A stretch of DNA of 64,000 nt from [Phialemoniopsis] sp. UDSM-2020. Lineage: Eukaryota; Ascomycota; Sordariomycetes; Thyridiales; Thyridiaceae. The translations under genes were made by a program, and so were the position numbers. The notes below the pieces were generated by a model. It saw only the letters and a list, made by a program, of their open reading frames with translations. It was not told where the DNA came from and ran no database searches. The stretch lies in the NCBI GenBank assembly GCA_018873225.1, contig JAEILZ010000002.1, forward strand, positions 2,294,001-2,358,000, given 5' to 3'. Of this stretch, positions 34,710-45,500 are shown one piece after another (positions within the stretch are counted from its first letter, which is position 1; each line of letters starts with the position of its first letter).

Positions 34710-35843
34710 ATGGCGTCCAAGGTCCCACCCACCACCAGGGCCATCGTCATCAAGGCGGTGGGCCAGTCCGCCATCGAGGAGGTCCCCACGCCCAAGCTGC
34801 GCGACGGCTACATGATCGTGCGCGTCACGGCCGTCGCCCTCAACCCGACCGACTGGAAGCACGTCGAGCTCAACCTGCCCGGCGTCAGCTTCGTCGGCGC
34901 CCGCTCGGGCTGCGACTACGTGGGCATCGTCCAGGAGGTCGGCCCCAACGCCGACCGCGACTTCAAGGTCGGCGACCGCGTGGCCGGCATGGCGCACGGC
35001 GGCAACGCGAGCAACAACGAGGACGGCGCTTTCGCCGACTACATCATCGCCAGGGCCGGAGCCGCGATCCGCGTGCCCGACAACGTCAGCGACGCCGAGG
35101 CCGCGACGCTGGGCGTCGGCGTCATCACCGTCGGGCAGGGCCTGTTCCAGGCCATCGGCCTGCCGCTGCCGGACCCGGCCACGGCCACCATCAAGCCGGC
35201 CAGGCCGTCGGACCCGACCATCCTCATCTACGGCGGGTCCACGGCGTCGGGCATCCTCGGCATCCAGTACGCCAAGCTCGCCGGGTGGCGCGTCCTGGCC
35301 ACGGCCAGCCCGCGCAACTTTGACTACCTCAGGTCCCTCGGCGCCGTCGCCGTCTTCGACTACGGCAAGGCCAGCGCGAGCGACGTCGCGCGGGAGATCC
35401 GCGAGGCGGCAGCGGCCGACGGCGGCAGCCGCGTCAGCGTGGCGTGGGACACGATCGTCAGCGCCGACAGCCCGCGCCTGTGCGCCGAGGTCCTGGGCGC
35501 CGAGGGCGGCAAGTACGGCAGCCTGCTGCCCGTGGCAGACGACAAGCTCTTTGCGATCGAGGGCGCGAAGGCTCCCATCACGCGGACGCACACGCTCGGC
35601 TACACGGGCATCGGGGAGCACTTTGTCAAGTGGGCCGACTTCCCCGCGAGCCGCGCCGACTACGAGTTCTCGCGCGACTTTTGGGCGCTGACGGAGAAGC
35701 TGCTGGCGGCCGGTAAAGTGCAGGTCGCCAAGCCGTTTGTCAACCGCGACGGCAAGTCCGGGCTCGAGGGCGTGCTGGCGGGCATGGAGGAGCTCAAGGC
35801 TGGCAAGGTCAGCGGGGGCAAGTTGGTGTACACGCTGGTTTGA
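34710..35843 (+). CDS. MDR-superfamily enoyl/quinone reductase (ToxD-like)
   Basis: A single exon encodes 377 residues. The N-terminal GroES-like domain has KAVGQSAIEEVPTPKL, then ALNPTDWKH and GCDYVGIVQEVG. The Rossmann half carries ILIYGGSTASGILGIQYAKLAG (about residues 171-192), the NADPH site of the zinc-independent branch. No structural zinc lobe is present. This matches fungal trans-acting enoyl reductases and ToxD-like quinone reductases, which reduce alpha,beta-unsaturated ketones or polyketide intermediates with NADPH in the cytosol. The gene is markedly GC-rich, especially at third codon positions, compared with its flanks, and has no intron. No polyketide synthase is in view, so a role in secondary metabolism is only possible. 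A long antisense open frame is a by-product of the GC3 bias. Confidence 0.88.
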   Translation: MASKVPPTTRAIVIKAVGQSAIEEVPTPKLRDGYMIVRVTAVALNPTDWKHVELNLPGVSFVGARSGCDYVGIVQEVGPNADRDFKVGDRVAGMAHGGNASNNEDGAFADYIIARAGAAIRVPDNVSDAEAATLGVGVITVGQGLFQAIGLPLPDPATATIKPARPSDPTILIYGGSTASGILGIQYAKLAGWRVLATASPRNFDYLRSLGAVAVFDYGKASASDVAREIREAAAADGGSRVSVAWDTIVSADSPRLCAEVLGAEGGKYGSLLPVADDKLFAIEGAKAPITRTHTLGYTGIGEHFVKWADFPASRADYEFSRDFWALTEKLLAAGKVQVAKPFVNRDGKSGLEGVLAGMEELKAGKVSGGKLVYTLV

Positions 35844-36274
35844 GAAGCGGAAGGGAATAGTAGATGTTTCTTGAGATGACCTGAACGAACTATTGAAATC
35901 AAAGAATGAATAGAGATGATTGTTGAGAGGGTCGGGATGTCGGGTATCTGATGTCGTTGCACGTGGAGAAGGAGACATGTAAGCGCTTACTGCCTGCGCA
36001 TCCTTGGCGAATCAATCCGCACAAGAATCACTAGATCTTGTCATTATCATAGTAAGATGGCACATTTTGATGGCACGATCTTCAGCAGGATTGGAAAATA
36101 TAAAAAGGTCACAATGATATTTGAATCTAAATAGAATACAACCGCTCGCGGACTTGGGTATCGTTTTTGGGGGTTGTAGCCACCTCTTGAGAAACTCCGA
36201 GGACTCCTTTGTTTGCATGAACACACCATGCATATACACCATGGCTCTTCTCCAAGCGTAGATATATACTTTCG
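35844..36274. other. Convergent 3' flanks
   Basis: These 431 bases lie between convergent genes. The sequence is AT-rich compared with both neighbours. Short minus-strand frames continue the next gene's reverse frames only. No feature is supported. Confidence 0.5.
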
Positions 36275-36943
36275 TCACGACGATGCCACCGGGTTGCTGT
36301 GAAACCCCCTGTCCTCCTGGAAACTCTGGCTCTGCCTTCGCTGCCGTAGCATCTCGGCCTGGCTCTCGGCGCTCTTCTGCGCCACCTCGTCAATCACCTT
36401 CCTCAGGATCTCCTTGTGCCCGCTCTCGAAGCTCTTCGTCACAAACGGCTTGACCAGCGAGCTGCACTCGACCTTGGCCTCCTCGACCAGCTCCCACCCG
36501 GCCGCCATGCCTATCGCCGTCTTGCCCACCGAGTCGCTGTCCGAGCCGCCAGTCTTGTCGCGCGGCATGGACGAGGTCTGTTGCTCCTGCAGGCGCAGGG
36601 ACCAGGTGCTCCAGACCTTGACGCCGGCCTGCGCGAAGCTGCGGCAGCGCACGCCGCCGTCAAAGCTCTGCATGACGCAGGGGATGACGACGGACTTGTG
36701 AGCGATGCCGGGTACCAGGGGCACGCGGTCGCGCACCTCGTAGGCGACGAGCTGGCGGCCGTCGTCGCGGAAGAAGGGGTCGTTGACGATCTCGTCGACC
36801 TGGACGGGCCGGCGGGTGAAGGAGACGAGGTAGGGGTTCGGCGTGATGAGGGGCTCGTACGAGTGCAGCGCCGCGAGGACGTCGTCTGGCGACACCCAGG
36901 GCGGCAGCGGGTGGGAGATCTGGAAGTTGAGTTTGGAGGGCAT
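36275..36943 (-). CDS. DUF7053-like conserved fungal protein
   Basis: One exon encodes 222 residues. The layout matches a widespread fungal family of unknown function (DUF7053). The start has a beta-strand and HPLPPWVSPDDVLAALHSYEPLI. A middle block of strands follows (YEVRDRVPLVPG, VRCRSFAQAGVKVWSTWSL), then a C-terminal segment with ECSSLVKPFVTKSFESGHKEILRKVID. The strand-rich core followed by a long helix resembles a START/SRPBCC-type lipid-binding cup, which is an inference from pattern only. No signal peptide or membrane helix is visible. The last 30 residues are Gln/Arg/Ser-rich and probably disordered. The function is unknown. Confidence 0.65.
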   Translation of the reverse strand: MPSKLNFQISHPLPPWVSPDDVLAALHSYEPLITPNPYLVSFTRRPVQVDEIVNDPFFRDDGRQLVAYEVRDRVPLVPGIAHKSVVIPCVMQSFDGGVRCRSFAQAGVKVWSTWSLRLQEQQTSSMPRDKTGGSDSDSVGKTAIGMAAGWELVEEAKVECSSLVKPFVTKSFESGHKEILRKVIDEVAQKSAESQAEMLRQRRQSQSFQEDRGFHSNPVASS

Positions 36944-39900
36944 GGTGGGATTTCGGAGGAGGGCTCGCGCCCAGAGTGTGAGGTCGGCGATCTAGGGTAG
37001 GTTCGCGATACCCGATCTTGTGGTTCGCTTATGCCGGCAGTGCGCGGGCACAAGCCGGTACACGCAGAGTAGGCTCTTGTGTGATCTCGAGGCGCAGGTC
37101 AAATGTGCGTCGTAATGTATATAGACACTAAAGTCGCATGTGCCTTTCTTTGCTTGTAGGTTGGGGTCGGCCACCGTGTCGCGCAATGACGCAATGCAGC
37201 TGCTAGTATTCCAGATGAGTTTCGCCGAGTTGTGAAGCACCAAACGCTGCATGCAAGATCGTCAAGAAGGTCGTGTAAAGTAAGAAGAAGGATTTAGTTA
37301 AGCTGGAAAGAAGTCACAAACGAATCTTCAGTGAAATTGGGGAGGGCAAACACGCCGCTCTATAATATTTACGTGCGAACAAAGCAAAATAAGGAGACGG
37401 CAGTGGCAGTGAGACCCATATTCGGAGAGGACGAAGCACCAGAGGCAGAAACTCTGAACCACTCGGTTGGGCCTAAAAAAGCGCCGGGACGGAGACAAGC
37501 CGAGGGACAGGCCAAAAGACACCAGTGACAGAAGGGGAAACAAGGAGCAAAGCCCATCCCCACAGCCCTGTCCCGCGGACTGGCCGGTGGGTTGGCCGTC
37601 AAGAAAGCTTACCTTGCCCCCCGGGAATTCCACGTGTTGCAACTGGCGGGACTTGCCATCGTGGCTCGCTGACTGGCGGCTGGTCCTTTTGCTCACAAAA
37701 GAGAGCAAGGGATCCATTGATCGTCGTCAACACAGAGCAATTGGGAATGGTTGTGCCCCTTCACGCCGAACCGTTAGAGACGCACATAGAGAGATACGCC
37801 CATGGTTTCAGACTCAAACGGCCGACAGACACTTGTTCTGCGGGTAGATTCCTTCGAGAAGAGTGCTAGAGCGATGAAACATTCTGTGCTTCTAAATTTG
37901 GGTCTGGGCGCTGATGAGCGGGCGATATTTTGGGCAGCATGGGCTGCGCCCCAGCCCCAGTGGCTGATGGCCCATAAATTTAGGGCGTCCACATCAACCC
38001 AGTGCCTCGGACCTCACACTGTCCCACGCAAAGAGGCCACAGGAGACTTCATTCTGTAAAGTTGTGCAGTTGGTCAAGACCAGAAGAACAGCCTTCGTGG
38101 TTTACATACACTTGGCATTTGGGAAGGACCTTCACCCAGTGCCTACCAGGCAGGCAATAGACCGAGTGTTAGTGGAACAAACTCCTGAAGGCTACAAGTT
38201 TTCACGAAAGCCAAATGGCTATTCTTTCAAATCCTACTTGGTAGATGAATGGCAATCTCTCATGGAAGCACGGTCAGCTAGACATCTGTTGGCAGTAGCC
38301 AACAACGTTTCATCCTTCACAATCGCCAGTATCAACCGGCCTCGCCATTCAGTGACGAGTTTCGAAAGATCTCTTCGGACTGGCTGGGTGTTACTAGCTC
38401 CGTGGGATTCGATATCATTCTTGCTCGTTACAAGGGCAGTCGACGAAACAATATTACATAAAGTTGGTTGCTCTATGTTCCTTAAATCCAAGATCTCGAG
38501 GCCTTGACGCTAGTACAGCTTACCCTAAGTGATATGAGTTTATCAATACAGTCGGTGAACTCTATCACTGATGTACATTGAAGTTCTCACAGTGATGCTG
38601 GGATTCTCTGCCTGTTCAGTCTTTGGAGAAGATCTCGGGCTGCTAGCCTGAGGCCCTCGCCCAACTTCTAGATGAGTATGATCGTTGACAGTATAGCATA
38701 CACAATGCATGATCTAAACATCCGCCAAATGCATCTACACTAGGGAAGTTGCATTGGTTTGACAAAAACTCAACCAGAAAACAATCGTGCAGACAAATCT
38801 TCGAGGCGTCTCGTCCCTCCATAGAGGCGGCTGTAACAATCCAGGAGGAAAACTCCGGAGTGTTGAGCTGAAAGCTCTCCCACCTTAGATTCATCGGAAC
38901 GATATACATAATGATGACGACTTCGCAACAGACCGCTTTCATTGACCCGACGAACCAGAGGCAAAAGTTTATTAAAACCTCTCAGCCGAGCCCGACCCTC
39001 GGCGACGTTGCCGTTGAGTTGCGGGTCAATGGGGCCTTCGTCTCTCCACAGATCGATGCCCTACGGAGATATCATCACGGGCAGTGTTTACGCATCATGT
39101 CAGACATGGACAACTTTTTGCCTCCGCCAACAAAAGTCGCATATGCTCCATTCATGCGTAGTAGCCCACTTCGGCATCAGGCAGCATCTCAATTACTACG
39201 TAGAAGTAAAGAGAAGCCCATAGTTTTCGCGCAAAAGAGAGCGACCCCGTCGAGTTGCTGATGCGCCGTCCACTTTTTGCCTGCGACGGGATGCTGTGCA
39301 TGAGGCCAGCACGCAAACAGCCCTTGGAGTCGACGACGTCGAAGCAGTCGAAGCAGCGGTGAGCGATGGAGCGATCCCTGTTTGGGGATCCGGCCGGGAT
39401 AAAACTGGGCTGGGATGCGTGGATGGCCAGCTGCAGGTCGATCCCGCTACCCGCTTTTGGAGACAGCGTCGCTCCACAGTCTTCATGCTTAACAGGCCAT
39501 GGCCAGGTAGTAGATCCCGAGGTCAGCCGGTAGGTAACGAGGCTCATAGGCTGCGTTGGCCGGACGGTAGAGAAGAAGGAAAGGGGAGTGTGAGTTGGGA
39601 ACTGAGCAGGTGAGACGTGGTGATCAGGGTGAGCGGTGAGTCCCAATCTTGAGGTACTGTACTTACAGAGAAAACAACCTCGTTGCTCTACTCCGTAAGT
39701 ACAGCTGGGAGACGCTGGCCGTAGTCAAGGCCAAGTGCCCATGAGTCAACTGGCCATCGCCCGGCTGCACCCGCGCTGGTTAGCCGTCTCAAACTTACCG
39801 TTCCCATCAATTTCTAGGCTAAAACACGCGACGGCGCGAGACCCTGGCACGCATGGGAATGCGTAGATGGAAAAAATTAACCAGCGGCCAAGTAAAGAGG

Positions 39901-42592
39901 CCCGCCGGCAGGTTGCTGCAAGAGGTGCATCTCGCATCGTGCACATGGGGGGCGAAATCCTCCGCTACAGCGCCTTCGAGGCCAGTCGGGTCCATTGCGT
40001 GTACCTTGGACCTCGACTAGAGGCGCATGGCTGCCCAGCGCAGTGTGTATTGTTACGGCTCGCGTAACCTCGAGGCCTGCTCAGACTTACCATTCGCCAG
40101 ACACCTCGCCAGACGCGATGCATCGTCGTACAGATCCATGTCAGTGTAAACAGAACCCTCGACGGGCGTGCATGCGCCTGTGGGCTAATGTCATGTATGA
40201 CGGCCTGGAAGTGGATAGATGGAGAAATTCTTCGCCTCCATGGCTAAGACATTAGACTGGCGGCGGGACATGAAGCATGGAGTGAGTGACAAGTGGTCTT
40301 TGCTGTCATCGTCGCGTGCCTTTTTCACGCCTGTTCGGCCCGGCACTTTCTGTCCATCAAGTTGAGAAGGCCACGGAGATCAATTGAGACCCTGTCTCGC
40401 TCTGACGCTTCCGCAGACGTAAATGGCATTTAATCAGAGGCACGGACAGGGTGATTATGTCGGATAAGGGCAGATGTGCAGGGGGTTGTCTGATACACAG
40501 AAGCAAATAAAAAAGTCCCCAGCTGTGGTTGACAGGGGTTTCAGGAGGGGAAGTAAAAGAAAAAAAACGAGTAAGGGAGGGGCAACGAATTCCCGTTTCA
40601 GAAGATGCATGCGAAAACAGACAGGCAAAAGCAAGACAGGAGACCTGCATTCAGCATCGTCACATACCAGATGCAGTGAGTGATTTGTGACGACTGGAAT
40701 AGCTTTTCGATAGTGCAGCAGACCAGGAATGTCAACGGGAGGCAAGGGATGGGACGGATAGATGCAGGTCGGTAAATGCGGATCCCAGGCCATGTCTGTC
40801 CAGATTCAGAGGCTGTCCAAGGATGCCACCATGGCGAAGCGCATGTGTGAAGGGTCCGCGAGCTCGGGAGCTATGCATTTCGTCCTTGTTTGGTCTCTGC
40901 CGCATGATGGGACCGGCCCACCTGCCACATTTTCCTTGTGTTGTCGTTCGGTCGGTACCTGAAGCTGGAGGATGAGCCGAGGGGGGGCGGCGATCGAGGT
41001 GATTCACTTCGCAGCAGCGAGAAGCAACGCAAGATGATTGTGCACGTCACACCGTAATGGATAGGGCGACGAGATGAAAAGGGTGTCCTCACGAGGGATG
41101 GATGGATGCGATATCCTATCCCTATCATGGGATCAGATATGTACTGGCTGAAAGGGTGATTCGAATGGTCCCATGCCTTCTACCCCCCATCACATTGATT
41201 CACCCCCATGCCGTCGTCGTCACGTTCACGTCCTCCTTGCCTCCGTCCGTGTGTAGGTGTAGGTACCTCCCTCTCCCAGCTCTCGGGCTTGTTGGTTCTT
41301 AGTCTTGGTGGGAAGGGCCGCTGGTGCTTGCTGGCTGGTCGCCCAATGGGTGGGCCTCAAAGGTGGGTTGGCAGTGACAGGGGTCTGGTTATAGCGACCC
41401 TTTAGCACATCCATCACCTTCCCGCCGGGCCAATGACGCCCTCCCCCAGCCATCCTCCAAACAAATTTGTACCTCGACCGCGCGACCTATCACTTGCCTT
41501 TTCCCGCTGCAGTTCACCGTCTTGGCCGGGACTTCTTCTCTCCCTTCCTCTCCCTCTCTTAAAAGCGATTTTTCGACCACGAGAATTCTCTACCTCTCTT
41601 CTGTCGCGGCGAGGAGGACGAACGGACGCGACTATTCCCTTGTCGATCAACGGCCAGGTAGACTGACAGCCGGGGGTAGCGAAAGTGTGTTTGCGCCTCG
41701 AATTTCGGGTGCGTCCGCCTCACTGTACAACTGCTTGTACAAGTAGAGTAGATTGATCCGCCCGCCGATAAACCGCCCTCGCAATTTTTGTTACGACCGA
41801 TCACGACCACGACGACCTGTGTTATTTTCCTCCCGTCTCTGCAGCGATTTACCTTTGTACCAACTGCGACTCTGGGACTTGTTTGAGGTAAGTTATTGGT
41901 CGTCTAGTTCGTTCGAGTCGTTGTTGCGCATTGCCTCGTCTTACATCATTTGCCTGTGTATTTCCACTCTTCTCTACGCCTTCCAAGTGCTTGCCTGTTC
42001 CAGAGCTCTGGAGGGCTCGCCGACTCGCTCATTTGCTCTCTCTTTCTGACCTATGGCTTTCTACTTTGTGTCCCGATTTGGTCATTTCGCTTCTCCTCTT
42101 GTGCCTATGGGCACCCTGTTTGCAGTGTGCAGCAGGAGGAGCGTGTGTAGCACTGCAGCTGATCACACCAATCCCGCCCTTTGCATTGTCTCTGCCCAAG
42201 ATCCGACAGAATCATTGGTCCCTATATTCAACCATTCTCACACCTACTTTTCTAAATAGGAGAACGCACACGCACAAGCCATTTTACACGAGCCAGAAAG
42301 GGGCAGTTGGAGGCGAAATTTATCTCATATAATCGGCACAAGATCTGTCCGTGGGCACCGTCTGCGCATAGCGATCTGACCCAAGTCGACAAACACACGA
42401 GACTTCCGCACCGACGCAGCTTGGCCATTTGGATTTACCAAGCTCTCCCCTTCTCTCCTACCTCGACCAAAATTTTCCGCTCGTCGAGCTACAATACCAT
42501 TTTCAGCCCCTCGCGACCGCCGCGCAGAGCAGCAGCGTCCATGATTCTGACTCCCGCTTGCACGTATACCACCGCCTTCCCACAACGACAGG
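36944..42592. other. Gene-poor 5.6-kb region and leader of the repeat gene
   Basis: No gene is supported across this long gap. Open frames of 85-165 codons near 38064-38507, 38911-39261 and 39152-39646 have no recognised domain, no convincing splice chain and mixed codon use; the first lacks an ATG. From about 41,400 the sequence turns pyrimidine-rich (for example 41520-41565), as in the promoter and leader of a strongly expressed gene. A possible leader intron runs from a GTAAGT donor at 41889 to a TTTGCAG acceptor at 42125. A 68-codon frame at 42053-42259 could be an upstream ORF. These last points are inference. Confidence 0.4.
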
Positions 42593-45500
42593 ATGGCTGC
42601 GGCCGAGGTTCAATCAAGCCCTTTCGCAAGCTCGGGCGCAAACGGCACATATGGCTCGTCACTGGCCCAGCTTGGGACGAGGACGACTGGGTCGGATGAT
42701 ATCTCTTGGACCCAAGAGGACGTGAGACTGAGGCTGGGCCTCATTTCTCAAGCATGGATCGAATTTCGAGGAAAACAGGTACGTGTTGCACTTGCCAGAT
42801 TTCATACAACCGAATGTATCGAGGAGTCTTTATATCGTCGTCCTGCGAGCCTTTCCTGCCAACCTCTCTGTGGACGAGCAAGCTCTCGACTATGGCAACG
42901 CGTCGCAGGATACGCGGCTTTTTGTTTGTTGCTCGTCTGGATGGGACTTGCTACTGGGGCTTTCTGTGGGACCGAGGGCCGGCCCAGTCCGGACGGCGCA
43001 AGTGGCCGACCAGATATTATGAGCGGACGCTAGATCCCGAAAGTCTAAATCCTAGACATAACTAACTCTTGGCCGTTTTAGTTGCAGCAGCTGTCTTGCC
43101 TCACACAACTCAAGACGAGTACCGTTTCTAGGCCGCTCGTCTTACCTGAAGTCATACCACGATGGAATCGAAAGTTCCCGGCCTGCCCTTCTTGCCATGA
43201 CGACGAGCCACAGACTCCCGCTACGGCGCCGGCTGTCGCCGATGACCGGGCTCGTCAACACAGCCCCCAACAGTCCGAGTTGGACCACTCGTCAACCTTG
43301 AATGCTCAAGGCTCTGAACGAAGGCGCGAAGCGGATGACATTCTGCGCGACCCTAGTAGGGATCATTCCATCAACTTCAACTCGGAAGAAGGGTTCGTCC
43401 AGGCCGCCAAGAAGAAGAAGAAGGCGACTCAGACCTTCAACTGGGATGACAATGAGAAGAAGGACGACAACGCCGGCGAGGAGAAGAAAGAAGGCGACGG
43501 CGACCTCGGCGGCGGCGGCGGCGGTGGTGATGCGGGTAACGGCAATGGCGGAGACGACAACAAGGACAACAACCCCGATCCCAACCCCGATGACGAGTGG
43601 GGCGACTTCACATCCGTCTCCAAGAAGAAGAAGGGCAAGAAGGGCGCAGCCGCTGTCGAGGAGAAAAAAGATGACCCTTCGGCGGGCGGTGCGGGTTTCG
43701 ATGCATTCCACGAGATCAAATTAGACGACACGGGACCGCCGGCGTTGGATATCAACTTTGGCTCCACGCCCGCTGCAGATACCAAAACAACGTCTTTCGG
43801 GGCATGGGGCACTTCCTGGAGTACAGGGTCAGGCTGGGATTTTTCGGCAGCCAAAGACGGCGACAAGCCCGAAGAAAAGCCCAAGGAAGAGGACAATCCT
43901 TGGAGTATCAACCGTCCGAAGCCCAAGAAGAAGAACAAGACCACGTTCTCCTTCGGCACCTTTGATGAAGCCGAGGAGAACCCGGAGGAACCTTCCATGG
44001 GCGACGACAGCGCAAAGAAAGACGAAGACGACGGTTTCGGCTTCACTGTTGCCAGCAAGAAGGACAAGAAGAAGAAAAAGTCCAACTTGTGGGACCCCGA
44101 GCCCGAAGAGGAGAAGAAAGAGGAGCCTGTCGAAGACAGTTGGGGCGGTTGGGGTACTGCGACCAGCAAGAAGAAGAAGGGCAAAGCCGCCGAGCCTGAG
44201 CCCGAACCCGAGCCCGAGAAGCCTGCTGACCCTCCGCCCGAGGACGACTGGTTCACTTCGACCAAGAAAGACAAGAAGAAGAAGAAAGGCGTCTTTGAGG
44301 AGCCAGTCGTAGAGGAACCGCCAAAGGAGCCTGAACCAGCAGCCGACGACTTCTGGGGCACGGTGAGCACCAAGAAGAAGAAGAAGGGCAAGAACGCCAT
44401 CATCGAGCCCGACCCTCCTAAGGAGCCGGAGCCTGAGCCAGAACCAGAGCCCGAGCCCGAGCCCGAAAAGAAGGAGGAAGAGGACCTCTGGGGCGGCTGG
44501 GGCACTTCGACCAAGAAGAAGAAGAAAAAGGGCGCCGTCGTCGAAGAGCCCAAGATCGAGGAGCCTCCGCCCCCGGAACCGGAACCGGAACCTGTCGTGG
44601 ACGACTTCTGGGGCACAGTTTCGAAGAAGGACAAGAAGAAGAAAGGTAAGAACGCCATCGTAGAGGAGCCGCCCAAGGAGCCCGACCCGATACCCGAGCC
44701 TGAACCCGAGCCTGAACCGGAGAAGAAGGCAGATGACGACTGGTGGGCGCCCGCGTCCAAGAAGGACAAGAAAAAGAAGAAGGGCGCCGCAGCCGAGCCG
44801 GAGCCTCCACCCCCTCCGCCGGTCGAGGAGAAACCCCCAGCGGACGATGACTGGGGTGTCTTCGGAACCAAAAAGGACAAGAAGAAGAAGAAGGGTGCCA
44901 TCGAAGAAATCGTCGAGCCCCCTGTCGTCGAAGAGAAGCAGGAGGAAAAGACTGACGACTTCGACTTCGGCTGGGGTACCACAACCTCAAAGAAAAAGAA
45001 GAAGGGCAAGAACGCCGAGCCTGACCCTCCTCCGGAACCCGAGCCTGAGCCTGAACCAGTCAAAGAGGAGAAAGCCGAAGAGAACGACTGGTTTGGTTGG
45101 GGCAGCAGCAAGAAAGACAAGAAGAAAAAGGGCAAGGTCGCCGAATCAGAACCCATACCGGAGCCGGAGCCGGAGCCTGAACCCGAGCCTGTCAAGGAGG
45201 AGAAGGCCGACGACGGTGACTGGGGCTTCAGCTGGGGCTCTTCGAAGAAGGATAAAAAGAAGAAGGGCAAGATTGCCGAGCCCGAGCCCGAGCCAATCAA
45301 GGAGCCCGAACCCGAACCCGAGCCTGTCAAGGAAGACAGCAGCTGGGACGTTTGGGGGTCTGCTTCCAAGAAGGACAAGAAGAAGAAGGGCAAGAATGCC
45401 ATCCTCGACCCCGAACCAGAGCCTGTCAAGGAACCCGAGCCCGAGCCAGAACCCGTCAAGGAGGACAATTCCTGGGACGTCTGGGGCGCGGCGACATCCA

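Noticed and set aside
34707..35978. 423-codon minus-strand frame over the enoyl reductase
   Set aside because: The plus-strand frame has clear MDR domains; the antisense frame is an Ala/Arg/Asp/Val-rich product of high third-position GC.
36416..37000. 194-codon plus-strand frame over the DUF7053-like gene
   Set aside because: The minus frame matches a known fungal family; the plus frame is Ala/Val/Asp-rich antisense texture.
42783..43022. Separate exon in the second frame upstream of the repeat gene
   Set aside because: No splice-site pair links it in phase to exon 1, and it has no ATG. It is kept only as an alternative in the findings.
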